Positions 10,621 through 22,400 of a stretch of 64,000 nucleotides of DNA are shown piece by piece. Both the position numbers and the translations under genes were made by a program. Numbering within the stretch: position 1 is the stretch's first letter; every line of letters starts with the position of its first letter. A model generated the notes under the pieces. The model did no database searches and had not been told where the DNA came from. It saw only the letters and a list, made by a program, of their open reading frames with translations. Origin of the DNA: Protonemura montana (lineage: Eukaryota; Arthropoda; Insecta; Plecoptera; Nemouridae); NCBI GenBank assembly GCA_947568835.1, contig OX387605.1, positions 9,242,418-9,306,417 on the forward strand. The letters are read 5' to 3'.

Positions 10621-13600
10621 AAACCGTTCAGTACCTCATATATTTGGAGGTTTAGTTGTTATCACCGTGGTAACAAGCCATGCAAATTATTAAAGCCATC
10701 TGTGAGAGTAGCTGATCATTTTTGAGCACCACGGTTAAAATTAGACTGGTCTTTGTGAATCCAGCCGAATGTGATGTATGTCCTGGATCCGTTAAGTGTT
10801 TTATTAGCTCCAATTTAGTTGAAACATGTTTCACGTTTCGCTCAGTGGCATTTCATTTCAGGATAGTCCTGTTGTCGTTTTCATTTTGTCTCATATTTTT
10901 GCAAAGCCTTTATTTGAACGGGCATTTCACTTCTTTAAATGTTTTATTATCATTTTTTTATCAAGTGTAGAGGTGTGCGTTCCAAAGCATGATAACAAAC
11001 TAATTTCTGATAATCGTTTACTGGCCAATTTACATCAATTTCCTGCTATGATAATCAGTCATAGACTTCTACTTCCTTATCTTCTCTCTGTCATTACTCA
11101 TTTCTCTTTCTTCTTTGTTTACGCAGCTTATTTCTAGTGTTTATATTACCTAGTCACAGCTTTGGCATCTTTCTGGTACTAAATTTACCTGATCAATTCA
11201 TCGTTCTCATGGATTTATTGATTTGTGGGGTTTAGAGGCGCGTCGACAGAGAGGTCATTTTGCACCTGAATCTGCTTAGTCTTCAAACTCTACCTTTATT
11301 CAATTCAATTTCCAGCATTTTCTTTTGTAAACGATCATCGGCTATTCATAACTTTATGTCACAAACTTCAAACTTTCTTTCCCCTTTACTAATAAGTTCA
11401 TACCTATCACTAAATAAATAACTTCACAATTAAATAAATAAGAAGCAACTATCAGTGCATCCCGCTGGAGGAAAATTCTCCAGTGAGAGATCAACATTGC
11501 TAAGCAACCGCCAGATGATACAGCGCACAGATGAAAGATTGGAACCCTTTGGATAACAAGAATAAAATCCTTTGAAACTCTGGCTTGCTTCGAAAATATA
11601 AAAATTTTAGGCAAAACAATTTTTTTTTTAATTTCCAATTACTTTCCAATTTTACATAAAAGGACCCTAAGAATAACAATGAGTGTTCGCAGTTTATTTG
11701 AATAGCACGGCTATGATAGCGCTTCGTGTTCGACATTACGAGACAAATAAATCGAAATTTTGACAAGAAGATTGTTACTTACCGAGGGGAAGGTTTCAAG
11801 AAGTCCGGACGACCGCAAAAGTTTCTCAAGGAATTTATAACGAAACTCCTCTCGATGCTTTGACGAGGTTAGGAAGGCAAAGCCGTGACATGCCTTGTCT
11901 TGACTTGTCTTCTCTCTGCGCAGGAATCTAACAAAGAAAACAATGATGCTTCAAGGTTATCTGCACGATGCTAAATCATATTATTGGGATTTACGTCCCC
12001 TAAAAATATTTTGCTGTCTAGCTTTGATGCTATTATAAGCATCTATGCTTTAAAAAAAAACATCATAAAACGGAACGCCTGCTACTTGGGTGTATTGTGA
12101 TTTTTTTCAAACGTTTTTTTAGAGATTTAAAAAAAGATATGTGTAAATAAATGCCGTTGCGGGACAAATTCTCTCATTGAAGAAAGGAAATCGAACGATT
12201 TCTGTGTCCGCCTACAAGGGTGGATCTGACGTGTAACCCAAGGCGCTATATTCCTTTCTGAACGTGACTTTTTTCACTATCCTGCTGACTTGCTGCTGAA
12301 AATGCACGGATGGGATATGCAGAGGGCGGATATAAAACAACCCCTTAAAACGTACTCTGTATCACGAATATTATTTGCCTACGGACTAAAAATTCAGACC
12401 ATTTGAAAAGGGGTTACAGGTATCAACACAAGACTAGATATTGAAAATGAACATCAATGCCATAGATACGCTTCAATTTTCAGGGAATGTTTCGCTCCTG
12501 AGACTTCCAGTAACCCGCACCGAAATACGTATAAAATAAAGGAAAATAGTGCACGTCCCTGCTTGACGTTGAGAAATAGCAGTCCATTCAAAAACCATTA
12601 AATCATTTTAATATATTGTGATAGCTCGCGTGAGTAAATCAAGTGTGTAGACATATTGAACGTGGGGTCACGCTCTAGCCGCACATTTCTCACACCCTAG
12701 GTGTGCACGTTGCTGTCGAGATGGATGGTTGAGACGGATCCTTCCATACAGCCTCAACCCAGACAGTCTACGTCACGCACGAATAATTTCATAGGTGGAA
12801 AAAACACCCTCGACACTTCTTATCTCAGCAAAATATTTCGTATCAATCCGATTCAACTGGTCGCCTGGCAACATAACAGTCCAGGTGGTTCAATTTGAGG
12901 CGACTAGGGATGATGCCATTTTCATTAACTGTACAAACACCGGTCGGGCGAGAAATCAGAAATGTACGCCCGTATCGATCTCCTCATCCTCCTCTATATC
13001 GCAATTTGTCGGGGTAATCTGTCAGTTAGGGAAACATGTGCTGTGATTTGCTCTAGTTTGCTTCAAGTTCGTTTTCATGTTTCGAGCATCCATGCTGTGT
13101 TTGTTGAATAGCAGTGCAAAGATCAGAGGTAGTGACATGAGGTTTACTTTGGAACCGGATTGAGGCGTCTGATTACATGGCAAATATACTTTGTGAATTT
13201 GTATATATTTTTTTTTTAATTGGAGATTTTATTGGAATGGCACCTCCGTTAGCGTGTCTTGATGAAGAGGCCAGATGTAGATGCCGCAGTGGAGGTGCCG
13301 AGATGGCTACACAACCAATCCAGAGTTTAGTTCATTGTAGTGTATTTATGAGTTATTAGTAACAACAATAAAACAAAAAACAAAGCATAACAAATTATGA
13401 TCAAATAGCTAAGTAGTCTCTTTTTCTACGGCATTTCCAAGCTAATTCGATGCAACAGTAAGAAAAACCACGATGGTTTGATTATTCGTCCATGAAAAGT
13501 TCTCGTTGGTTTTTATATTTTCAGGTTTTTATAACTTGAATAGGAAATTATAACTTGAATAGGAAGTAAGGAATAGGCTTCAAACTAAATTACTCGCTGA

Positions 13601-14289
13601 GCGAACCGACCAATAAATACATTACAGTGTGCAACCCATTCGACATCTCTTTTCCCACGTTTTTCAAACACGAATCATAGATTCAGCCTGTAATTGACAT
13701 GAAAAATCACATTCCGGAGCTATCTGTTATCAAACGTTTGTCTGAATCCATGTTTTGACTTCATTTTACAAACAGAAAAAATCATAAATTTATCTCAATC
13801 TAAACTCCGATGCGTGAATAATATCATCAAACTGTTATATGCACAATTTCGATTTCGTTTCCATGTAAAAGGCAATATAAAAGAAAATTGGATTCCTCCG
13901 TCTTCTTCGCGAGCTATCACGCGTCTTGTGCAGATCTCACAAAGAATCCGACGAGATACCCGTTCCCGTTCCAATGTTCCCGTTATCGTTCACGATCCCG
14001 ATTTCCACCCTTAGCGTCAGAATAATACATTTCCCACGGTCACGACCTAGGATGCATTGTTTGCCAATCGTCTTTCGGTTTCGCTCGCGGATTGAATACC
14101 AATCAATTCTCGGTTGCGATGTAAAATTGAATCGTTGTATTTTTTCAACAGTGTTTTTAGTTCTGTTCACCTCCCAGGTGTAGACTGGGGTAGTAATTTG
14201 CTGGAAATACCTCAATATGTGCATAGGTTTATTATGAACTATGAAGTAGGTACACATAAAAAATAAAAATTTAAGAAATGTAAATTTCT

Positions 14290-14412
14290 AGCCAGCCGGA
14301 ATTAGTAGTACTAATAATAGTAATAGTATATAATGTATAAAATAACATAAAATATAATATATTATTATATATTATTATATAAGTATTATTATTATTATTA
14401 TATATACATATT
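14290..14412. repeat. TA/TTA-rich low-complexity tract
   Basis: The segment consists of ta, tat and tta runs, including tattattattattat. It lies just upstream of the decayed retrotransposon. Confidence 0.7.
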
Positions 14413-14439
14413 AAATAGGTACTTGTTGATATATAGTTA

Positions 14440-17080
14440 ATAGCCAAAGTAGGAGAAAACAGAAAAGGATATAAAGATGTAATGGGTACAGATGGACATG
14501 GAAGGCGTGATAAAGAAGGAGAATTACTTCTCAAGATGTGCTGGAGAAATGCCATGTATATATCTGTACTACAAATTTAAAAAAGAAGTCAAAGAAAAGA
14601 TTACAGAAGTAAGTTGGGATGGCACGAATGAGACAGTCATAGATAACATTGTTGGAAATAAGATGGAAAAAAATGTAAGAGACACAAAGGTATTATAAGT
14701 GAATTTGGACACTGATCATAGAATGTTAGTGTCGTGGATCACGAAAAATAGAAAATAGTGTGAAGAAAGATTAACGAAATATTTGTGTAAAAGGGGTTCA
14801 AAGCTGAATCAAAGCATTTATGAGAAGAGTAGAAGAAAATCTTCCTAAAGAAAAAGAATTATTGACATAAGAAGAGAAATGGGATAGGTACAAAACAGAA
14901 ATGGTTACAATAGCAGTTAAATATGTGGAAGAAAATGTGTCAAAAACAAAAGAAAATAAACTCCTTGGTGGAGTAGAGAAGTAAAGGAAATGGTTCAAAG
15001 AAAAAAGGAAAGCTGGAGAAATCTGATAAAAAATAGATCATATGAATTACATGTTGAATACCGAAAATTGAAGAACGAAATGAAGAAAGTGGTTGAAAAA
15101 GAAATGGTAAGAACAATGATGGAATGGTCTGCAAAATTGGAAAACGATTTTGAGGGAATTAAGAAGATGACTTATAGTATTATTAAAAATAAGAATACAG
15201 ATAATACAATACAAAAATATATGAGATATTAAGAAAAACTTGTAAATGATCCAGATAAAATCAGACAAATGTGGGAGAAATATTTTGAAGAATTATACAA
15301 AGGAGAAATTAGAACAAATGAAGGATCAGGTGGAAACTGGGAAAGCAATTTAGAAGATAAAAGTGCAGATGATTCAGAAAAAAGAATGGGATCAAGAAAT
15401 GAAGATTGTGTTTTCACAGGAACAGAAATTACTGAAGCTATTAGTAAAATGAAAACTAGAAGAGCATCAAGTTTAGATGATATAAGAGTAGAAATGATCA
15501 GCGCGAGGGGAATGGCTGGAACAGAATGGCTAGGAAGAGTAATAAGAGCGGCATGGAAAGAAAGTAAAGTACCGCAAGATTGGACAAAAGGCTAGATTGT
15601 AGTGATTTTCAAAAAAGGAGAACGAAAGGAATGCAAAAACTATCGAGAAATCACTCTTATTCGTCAGTGTGCAAAGGTAAATAAAAGAATGATGGAAAAT
15701 AGCCTACGAAATATAATTAAACCAAATCTACGAGAAGAACGATATGGCTTTACAAACGAAAGATCGGCAATTGATTTGATCTTTACTCTAAGAAATCTAA
15801 TGGAAAAGAATTGGGAAAAGAGAGAGGAGTTATGCATGATTTTTTTAGATTTAGAAAAGACACATGATAATGTACCCAGCGAGAAAGTATGGGAATATGA
15901 TTAGAAAAGGAGTTGAAGAGGAGATATTGAAAAGGATTACAAGCTTTATGATGGTTTTTGGACTCATGTCTACTTGATTTATCCTTAGCACCAGTTTTAA
16001 CAAAAATATTTGAAATGGGTTTTGAATGCTAAGTAAAGGACAGCTAAATTTCCTGACGTTTCGTAACATGTACTAGTTAATGTTAAAAAGTTAAATGTTA
16101 AATAGTTAATGTACTAGTTAATACTAGTAAACTAGTAGGTATATGCTACGAAACTTCAGGAAATTTAGTTGTCCTTTACTTAGCATTCAAAACCCATTTC
16201 AAATAGTTTTTGTTAAGATTACAAGCTTGTACAGGAATTGCCATAGAGTGAGAATTTTAGAAGGACATGCAGAAGTAGATACCAATAACTAAGGGATTAA
16301 GACAAGAAAGTGTTTTTTCATCTTTGTTATTCATAGTGGTAATGGATTTAGTTTTAAAAGAAATAGAAGGAGAAGAATAGGAAACAAATACATGCATTCA
16401 ATACAGATATAAGCCGAGATAAGAGTGAGGTTTTGAAGGTTCTCTTCACTACGATGAAGAGAGGAAAAGAAAAGGTACTAAAGTGAAACTTCGAGATGGA
16501 GAAATAGAAGAAAAAGAAGAATTCAAATATTTGGGAAGCATGATCAATAAAGATGCGAGAATCGAAACAGAACTAAATAAACGTAAGTAAACTAATACAT
16601 AAGATGTATTACGAACCCATTGTAATGGTTGGGTGTGGATCGTGGAGTTTAAATGGAACGGAGGCAAGAAGAATGGGAGCAGCGCAGATGAAGCTTACCT
16701 ATAAGGAGTTTTGAAGGGGTGGCGAAATTAGACAAAATTAAAAACAAAATATTGAGAAAACGAATAAATATAGAAAGATTATGTTTTAAAATTGGGAAAG
16801 AAATATTGAAATTGTTTGGAAAAATTATGAGAATGGAGGAAGAAAGATTGCCAAGAAATATTTTAAGATTGAAATATGAGGGAAGGAGAAGAGGAAGACC
16901 AAGATAAAAATGGATACAATAAGTGCAAGCAGATGTGGAGGAAAGAGGTGGGAAATGGAATGAAGTAGAAGAGAAAGAAAGCTGGCTAGATAAGGAGATA
17001 TGGAAGAAGTGGGTGAATGAAAGGAAATATGAAAAAGAGCAAGAAGAAGACGAAAAATTATTTGGCATAATCAAGTTACA
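14440..17080 (+). mobile_element. decayed 5'-truncated non-LTR retrotransposon (endonuclease + reverse transcriptase)
   Basis: Frame-shifted pieces line up in the normal order of a LINE ORF2. First is the end of an AP-endonuclease (GTDGHGRRDKEGELLL near 14485, then a TDHRMLVSW remnant near 14710). Next is a basic linker (14990-15230). The reverse transcriptase start follows (FKKGERKECKNYREITL near 15610, ERYGFTNERSAIDLIF, FLDLEKTHDNVP). The GLRQESVFSSLLFIVVMDL block near 16290 is next, then an EFKYLGSMINKDARIE block near 16510. Last is the GKIMRMEEERLPRN...GRRRGRPR tail near 16820. The order and motifs fit the RTE/CR1-like endonuclease-reverse transcriptases. Many stops and frameshifts, loss of the catalytic DD region and an inserted foldback repeat show it is dead. 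Target-site duplications were not identified. Confidence 0.85.
15947..16216. repeat. foldback (MITE-like) insertion inside the retrotransposon, copy 1
   Basis: Two arms, about 15997-16066 and 16143-16216, are inverted copies of each other. They share ttttgaatgctaagtaaagg, atttcctga and a gtttcgta core. The 12-mer gattacaagctt lies on both sides (15935-15946 and 16217-16228), as expected for a target-site duplication. The left side has about 50 extra bases (tggtttttggactcatgtct) that the right side lacks. Removing the insert brings the interrupted reverse transcriptase sequence back together. Related sequence occurs at 20108-20215 and, inverted, at 36805-36990. Confidence 0.65.
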
Positions 17081-19413
17081 TGCCTTAAATTAAACATTTT
17101 CTACCTGTTGTAATAAATGGATGAAAAAAAAAATCGATTTAAAAAAAATGTAGACATAAATCATCTCCAAGACACATTTTGTCGTGAAAATGTGCATGAC
17201 AAAAATAAAAAGAAAAGTAAATGTGATTGTCTTTCTACGACGGACATGCTAAAATTTATGTTTTTGTCGTTGTTTTAACATATGTCAGCTTCCACTGCTC
17301 TAGATCATCAAATTGCACCTCACGATCGTTTGCATTCACAGCGACGACGCAAGTTTTAGAGCCTCTCCAAGGAAATTAAATTCCAGACGGATTCCTTCAA
17401 AGCCATCTCTTATAAATTCGCCCTGTCAGCTTTAACTTATTTCATAATAAGTCGAAAAAATGTGTTTGAAGCGTTACAGAAGCCTTTGTCTTGTACGTAG
17501 GACCCTTTATGTTTTTTCTATACCTATATGTGCCTAAATATATATATATTTTTTTTTTGTCAAAAGGAGCGTAGAATTTTTCAAATAATTCCTCGGTCGT
17601 TGGAGAAATGGTTCATCAAGCCTAATTATGTGAAATTAGAAACAAAATAGCTAGCCGTAAATCGTAATTTCAACAGCTTTAAAGAGTATAACTCATTAGG
17701 CTACAACACGCTGTACGCTCTGTTTCGTTTCCTGAAAGGCATGCAACGATTTTCAACATAAAACTACCACTCGAGAGAATCGACACATCCTTTACACGTA
17801 TGAAAGTGTAAAGCTGCTAACTAATTTAAGTCTAGAATGACACATTGTTGGAAGATAATCGTTTACAGCAGTTAATGCAGTGCTATAGGTGCTGATTCCC
17901 ATACTAAACACTCGGCCCTGACCTAGAAATCAATAGAAAAAGTAATTGGTGTACACAAAATGATTAGTTTTAATTCTACAGTAATCTCTAATCGATACAA
18001 AACTGAAAATCACCAAAGGGTGTGGCGCTTTTCTGAGCAAAATGATAGACATGCTTCTAATGTATGTCTAGCCATGGTATACGACCAAAGAAAAAAATAT
18101 AAATCACAATTCAACTTAGAGATTGGGTAGAAAATGTTTTTTCGTGTTCTTTCACTAGCTTATATTGAAAGATTAATACATCTCATTCGTTTCAGGGTAT
18201 TTTATTATTTACGCTTCCTTGGTTAGATTGTATTGCTTGATTTTTTTATAGATAATTTGAGAAAATTCTGAGCAATGATAGATGTGACAATTAAAATTAA
18301 TAATTGCCACAGATTGACACTGGAGGCCATTAAAGCTATCGCTTGCAAGTTAAAGCTTTAACTGAACTCAGTTTTATGTAAGCTTTCGTTCTAAGCTGAC
18401 AGGGATAACAACGAATACCATCAGTTGTGCACCGAATTCAGATTATTTCCTTTGAAAGTTCGCCTTTAGTTCGCAGAGAAAACCACTCAAATTATTTTTT
18501 TATTCTGTGGTTCTCGTTTTTTACACGAGATTACTTTCATTATCATGGTATATCACAGTCGTGTTACTCGAAGAGTGTTTTTTTTTTTTGTTGGCATTCG
18601 TTGCCTGCACAGTCTGGCCGGTGAGAGAAGATACCAGTCCAAGAACTGCCCCCAGCATTGCTACCAACTCATAAATGAAATTTCAGCTACGATTTTAGTT
18701 GTGTGATTTCAAAATACTTGTTTTACCTGCAAAAACAAAGTCTTGAGATGTTATAATTGATAGATATTTTTTAAACAGCTTGGGAAACAAGGGTTCTTGG
18801 CACGGCAAACGCTTTAGAGAAAAAGGAAAATGCGGACGTTTGCAAGCTTTTTTTTAACGGCAGTTGGCCTGCATGTTACCCCAAAACGACTGGTGCCGCC
18901 TCTGCCGGAAAAATATGTCCTCACGCTGAACCGAATATATTTCTTGGAAAAGTTAACGGCATTATTTTTCTGGTCTGCAAAAATTTGGCTGAATCATAAA
19001 AAACAAAATTAAATTTCAGCGTAGCGCTATATGTCGGTTGCGTCGGCCCGGCACAACACATTTTCCGCAACACCTGAAACAATCTATATTTTAAAACTTT
19101 TTCCCTCTCGTTAGTTTCAAAGCTTTCATCACATCCGTCTGAAAATAAATCGGACAGGCAAACAAAAAATTGAAATGCAAACCTTCTCGCAGAAGTGTCA
19201 GACCTCGTCTACATTCTAAAAAAAAAACGAAAAACATAAAATCCGTTGTGTAAAAATAATAAAAACAATTTTACACGCTCGCCGAGTCGAACAACAATTC
19301 AGACAACTTTTTTCCCCACATGGCACCGTTTTCCAATAAGAGAAACGCATGGTTCACGCAACTGCGAGTTCGACTCCCGTAAATAAAAGAGTGGAGTTTG
19401 ATTTTTTTCGCAG
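17081..19413. other. non-coding, nothing recognised
   Basis: This AT-rich stretch runs from the retrotransposon tail to the first detected RGK exon. It is probably intron or 5' flank of the GTPase gene. No P-loop exon, RNA gene or clear repeat was seen. Confidence 0.45.
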
Positions 19414-22400
19414 ACGAGGAGTTTGGCCAAAAGACTGTATCCGTGATGCTGGACGGCCAGGAGGCTGACCTTGAGATTGTGGACCATCCCGCCTGCGAGA
19501 TGTCGGTGAGTTGCAAATTATTTCACTTCTCTTTCGAATACATTTCTGTAAACTTGGTCAGACAGATACTAGCGGTCCCTTTTTTTTTAATCTTTGAGAT
19601 ACACTACATTGATCGGTAGGTGCATTTCTTATTCACAGAGATGACACGGAGCTCTACCGTAAAGTCCGTTCAGTATCGTGACCGGGTTAGGTTCTGTTCG
19701 CGGTTCGATTTGGTTTGGTCCCGATTAGGTTGCACATTTTTCCAACCTAACTTCTCTTCCCTTTATCGCTTGCTGGTTTCAGCTCCTGTAGGTATAGTTC
19801 CGGTAGAATAAAAGATAATTTTTAGGAGCTCTGTCAGGCGATCTCAGCATTTCCATGGCTACCAAAAGTTAAAACTACCATTGCATATCATATGCTTGAA
19901 AGATGTTTTGTTTTCAAAGTTGGCAACAAAAATTACATTCTTAGAAAAATTGAAGTATCTAGAAACATGAGGAAACCAAAAAATCCCGAAACTTACCATA
20001 ATTCGCAATCAGTTTATGACTATTGTACTAGTAAATTGATAAAACTATGAAGTAAAACGGACTTTCTGTAGTTATTATAGTTTTCAAGCTTATGACTAGG
20101 AACTTTATGCAACCTTAGCACTATTTAAAGAAAAAAAAACTTTTTAAAACTAGGGTTTTTAATGATAAGTAAAACAACTTATTTTTCCAACGTTTCGCAA
20201 CTATAGTCTTTTAAATTTTGTATCAGTTTGATAAACATTTGTTTAAACTCCACAACAATCGACTTATTTTAACAAAATGGTAAAGATGGTTCTTGAACAT
20301 GAGGAGGCGTCGTAAGCCGTGGAGCAATGGATCCGTATGGCTAATAGATTCTCAGTCTTTCCCAGAATAGGGAGATATTCGCTGAGGTACGAAGAGGAGA
20401 GAGACACTTACTTGGAATTGTCCCTAGCGACGGGGGGTTGACGCAGTCACTCAAGTGTCAAAAAGGCTTAAGTAAGGTGGTGACCTTCACCTGTTCAGGG
20501 GTGGCTGAGCAGTGGGCAGGATGAGATTTTTTGGAGCTGTATTTTCAACCCCGCGTGGGAAACTTGCGTAATGTCATTGCTGTAACTCCATTCGAAAGCT
20601 CAAGGCCAAAACAATGTTATGATGACACAAATCAGTCCCTTTTGTTCCAAAACTGGCTGAAAATATCACGTAGACATGTCGTGTCTGATAAAAGAGTGGT
20701 CTGGTGCGTTGGAAAATATTTTCTTCACCCTTGCCTCTTTAATAAAATTTTGCAGCGTTTGATGATCACCTAAATTTAACTGTTCCCTCTCGTGAACACA
20801 AATTTACTTTCAATCCGTACTTTTTATTTCACAGTACCGACAAGTTACGTTCAAGCTCCAAGCATAAACCATTGCTTAGGCTGCATAAAATACACTCTTG
20901 AGCATGAAAATATGAAAATTCGTCAAATTCATTCAAATCGTTGCTTCACAAATGGTTTATAATGACACTTTTCCACGGTTAAAAACTTCTCAATTGTGTA
21001 AAAACAATTATCTTCGACTCTACGCCTAATTATATTTTGCTTTCCCTGTAGGGCGTCTAAAATAGCAGCCCCAGCTCACTGATTTGCTTTTTATTTTTAT
21101 ATTTATGGTTGTTTCTCCTTGATATTCGTCTATCGTTTGTAGATTGGGCTTTAGCACATCCACATTTAGCATCCCGCACATCCACATCCACATTTAGCGC
21201 GATCGTACCAGTACTTAGCATGATTATCATGAGACCTGTCACAAGCAGGATTCGGCCTCCAATAGCACAACAGAAAGCACTAACCCTGTGACCTCCAATC
21301 CCAGTCGAGGTCGAACCAATCGGCCCCCGGGAGTAATCTTGCGGACCTTTTTGACACTTTGACGAAGCTAGCTCCCAAAAGTCGCATGTTTCCGAGAATA
21401 TTTGGCCTTAATTAGAAAAGAAAATTAGCAGTGAGCACACAAACGAGGTGGCTCACAAGGAAAAGCCACGTGGAAATTGCAATTAAAATGTCGCTGTCGA
21501 CAACGCTTGATGCTACTGGAAAATGTTAATTGAAGAAAATTCGTCAAATAAAAAGACTAGTTTAGTGCTAAGATATTTTTATTATTCGCTTGCTTGTTTT
21601 GTGAACTTAATTTTTAACTTCAATCAAAACGAAATTGCTTTCCAGAACAGAATAGCGTGACTTATTTCAGTATTTTTTTTCGTGGTTAGGTTTTTTTTTG
21701 CAAAGCAAGATACTTACTGTAGAACTGGGGTTGTTCGCTTCTATTTTATTTAAATGCAGAATTATAGGTATCTGTAAAATATCGTCAGAGCATTTGTGTT
21801 GACCGCGTGATTGTTTGACCGCGTGATTCGCCCCCCCCCCCCCCTTCTCTTCATACCACACAAAACACCAGGATTAGTTCTGGGCAAAGTACGTCTAAAG
21901 AATCATTGCAGACTTAGCAGTATTTTCCAATTTAATTTCAAGCCAAAAAAAAAATCAACATTTATTTATTTTCTCCAGCGGGAAATAATCTCGTGATATA
22001 CGCGTACTTTTTTCAAATACATTTGTACCTTGCAAATATATCTCGTAACTTGGGGATGAAGGAGATTTCTGGGTTCACGTTCACTTGATTAAAGCCCGGC
22101 TAATTTTAGATCGAAAGCGATCACGCCTATTTACATATTACAATTGAAATGTCCCACTTTAATCAATTTTTGGTAGCAACAATTATTTTTAAGCTCTGAA
22201 ACATTAAATAGAAAATAGATTGGATTTCTAGTTCATGAGCCAATAATTGAACATGAATTTAATCTCGCCTAGATGCTGTTCGTGTGGTTTTGTTTGACAA
22301 TTTCAGTGCGTTATTGGATTTCGTCACATGGTCATTTCCACGAATGCCTGTAAAGCTGACCAAAACTTGACAATTCTACAGCTACGCACTGTAGGTACGC

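Larger units (their letters stand above)
7205..14439. other. gene-poor region with simple repeats and repeat remnants
   Basis: I found no supportable protein-coding gene on either strand. The short open frames here show no domain, no coherent splice pattern and no codon-use signal. The region holds a CTAGT-type repeat, a 12-bp minisatellite, a GC-richer patch at about 9440-9680 of unknown origin and a SINE-like patch at 10213-10620. An upstream exon of the RGK GTPase could lie here undetected. Confidence 0.5.

Noticed and set aside
19330..19385. tRNA-like T-arm (gagttcgactcccgt) upstream of the RGK exon
   Set aside because: The T-loop looks right, but the T-stem has a mismatch, no acceptor or anticodon stems could be built, and it runs into the polypyrimidine tract of a splice acceptor.
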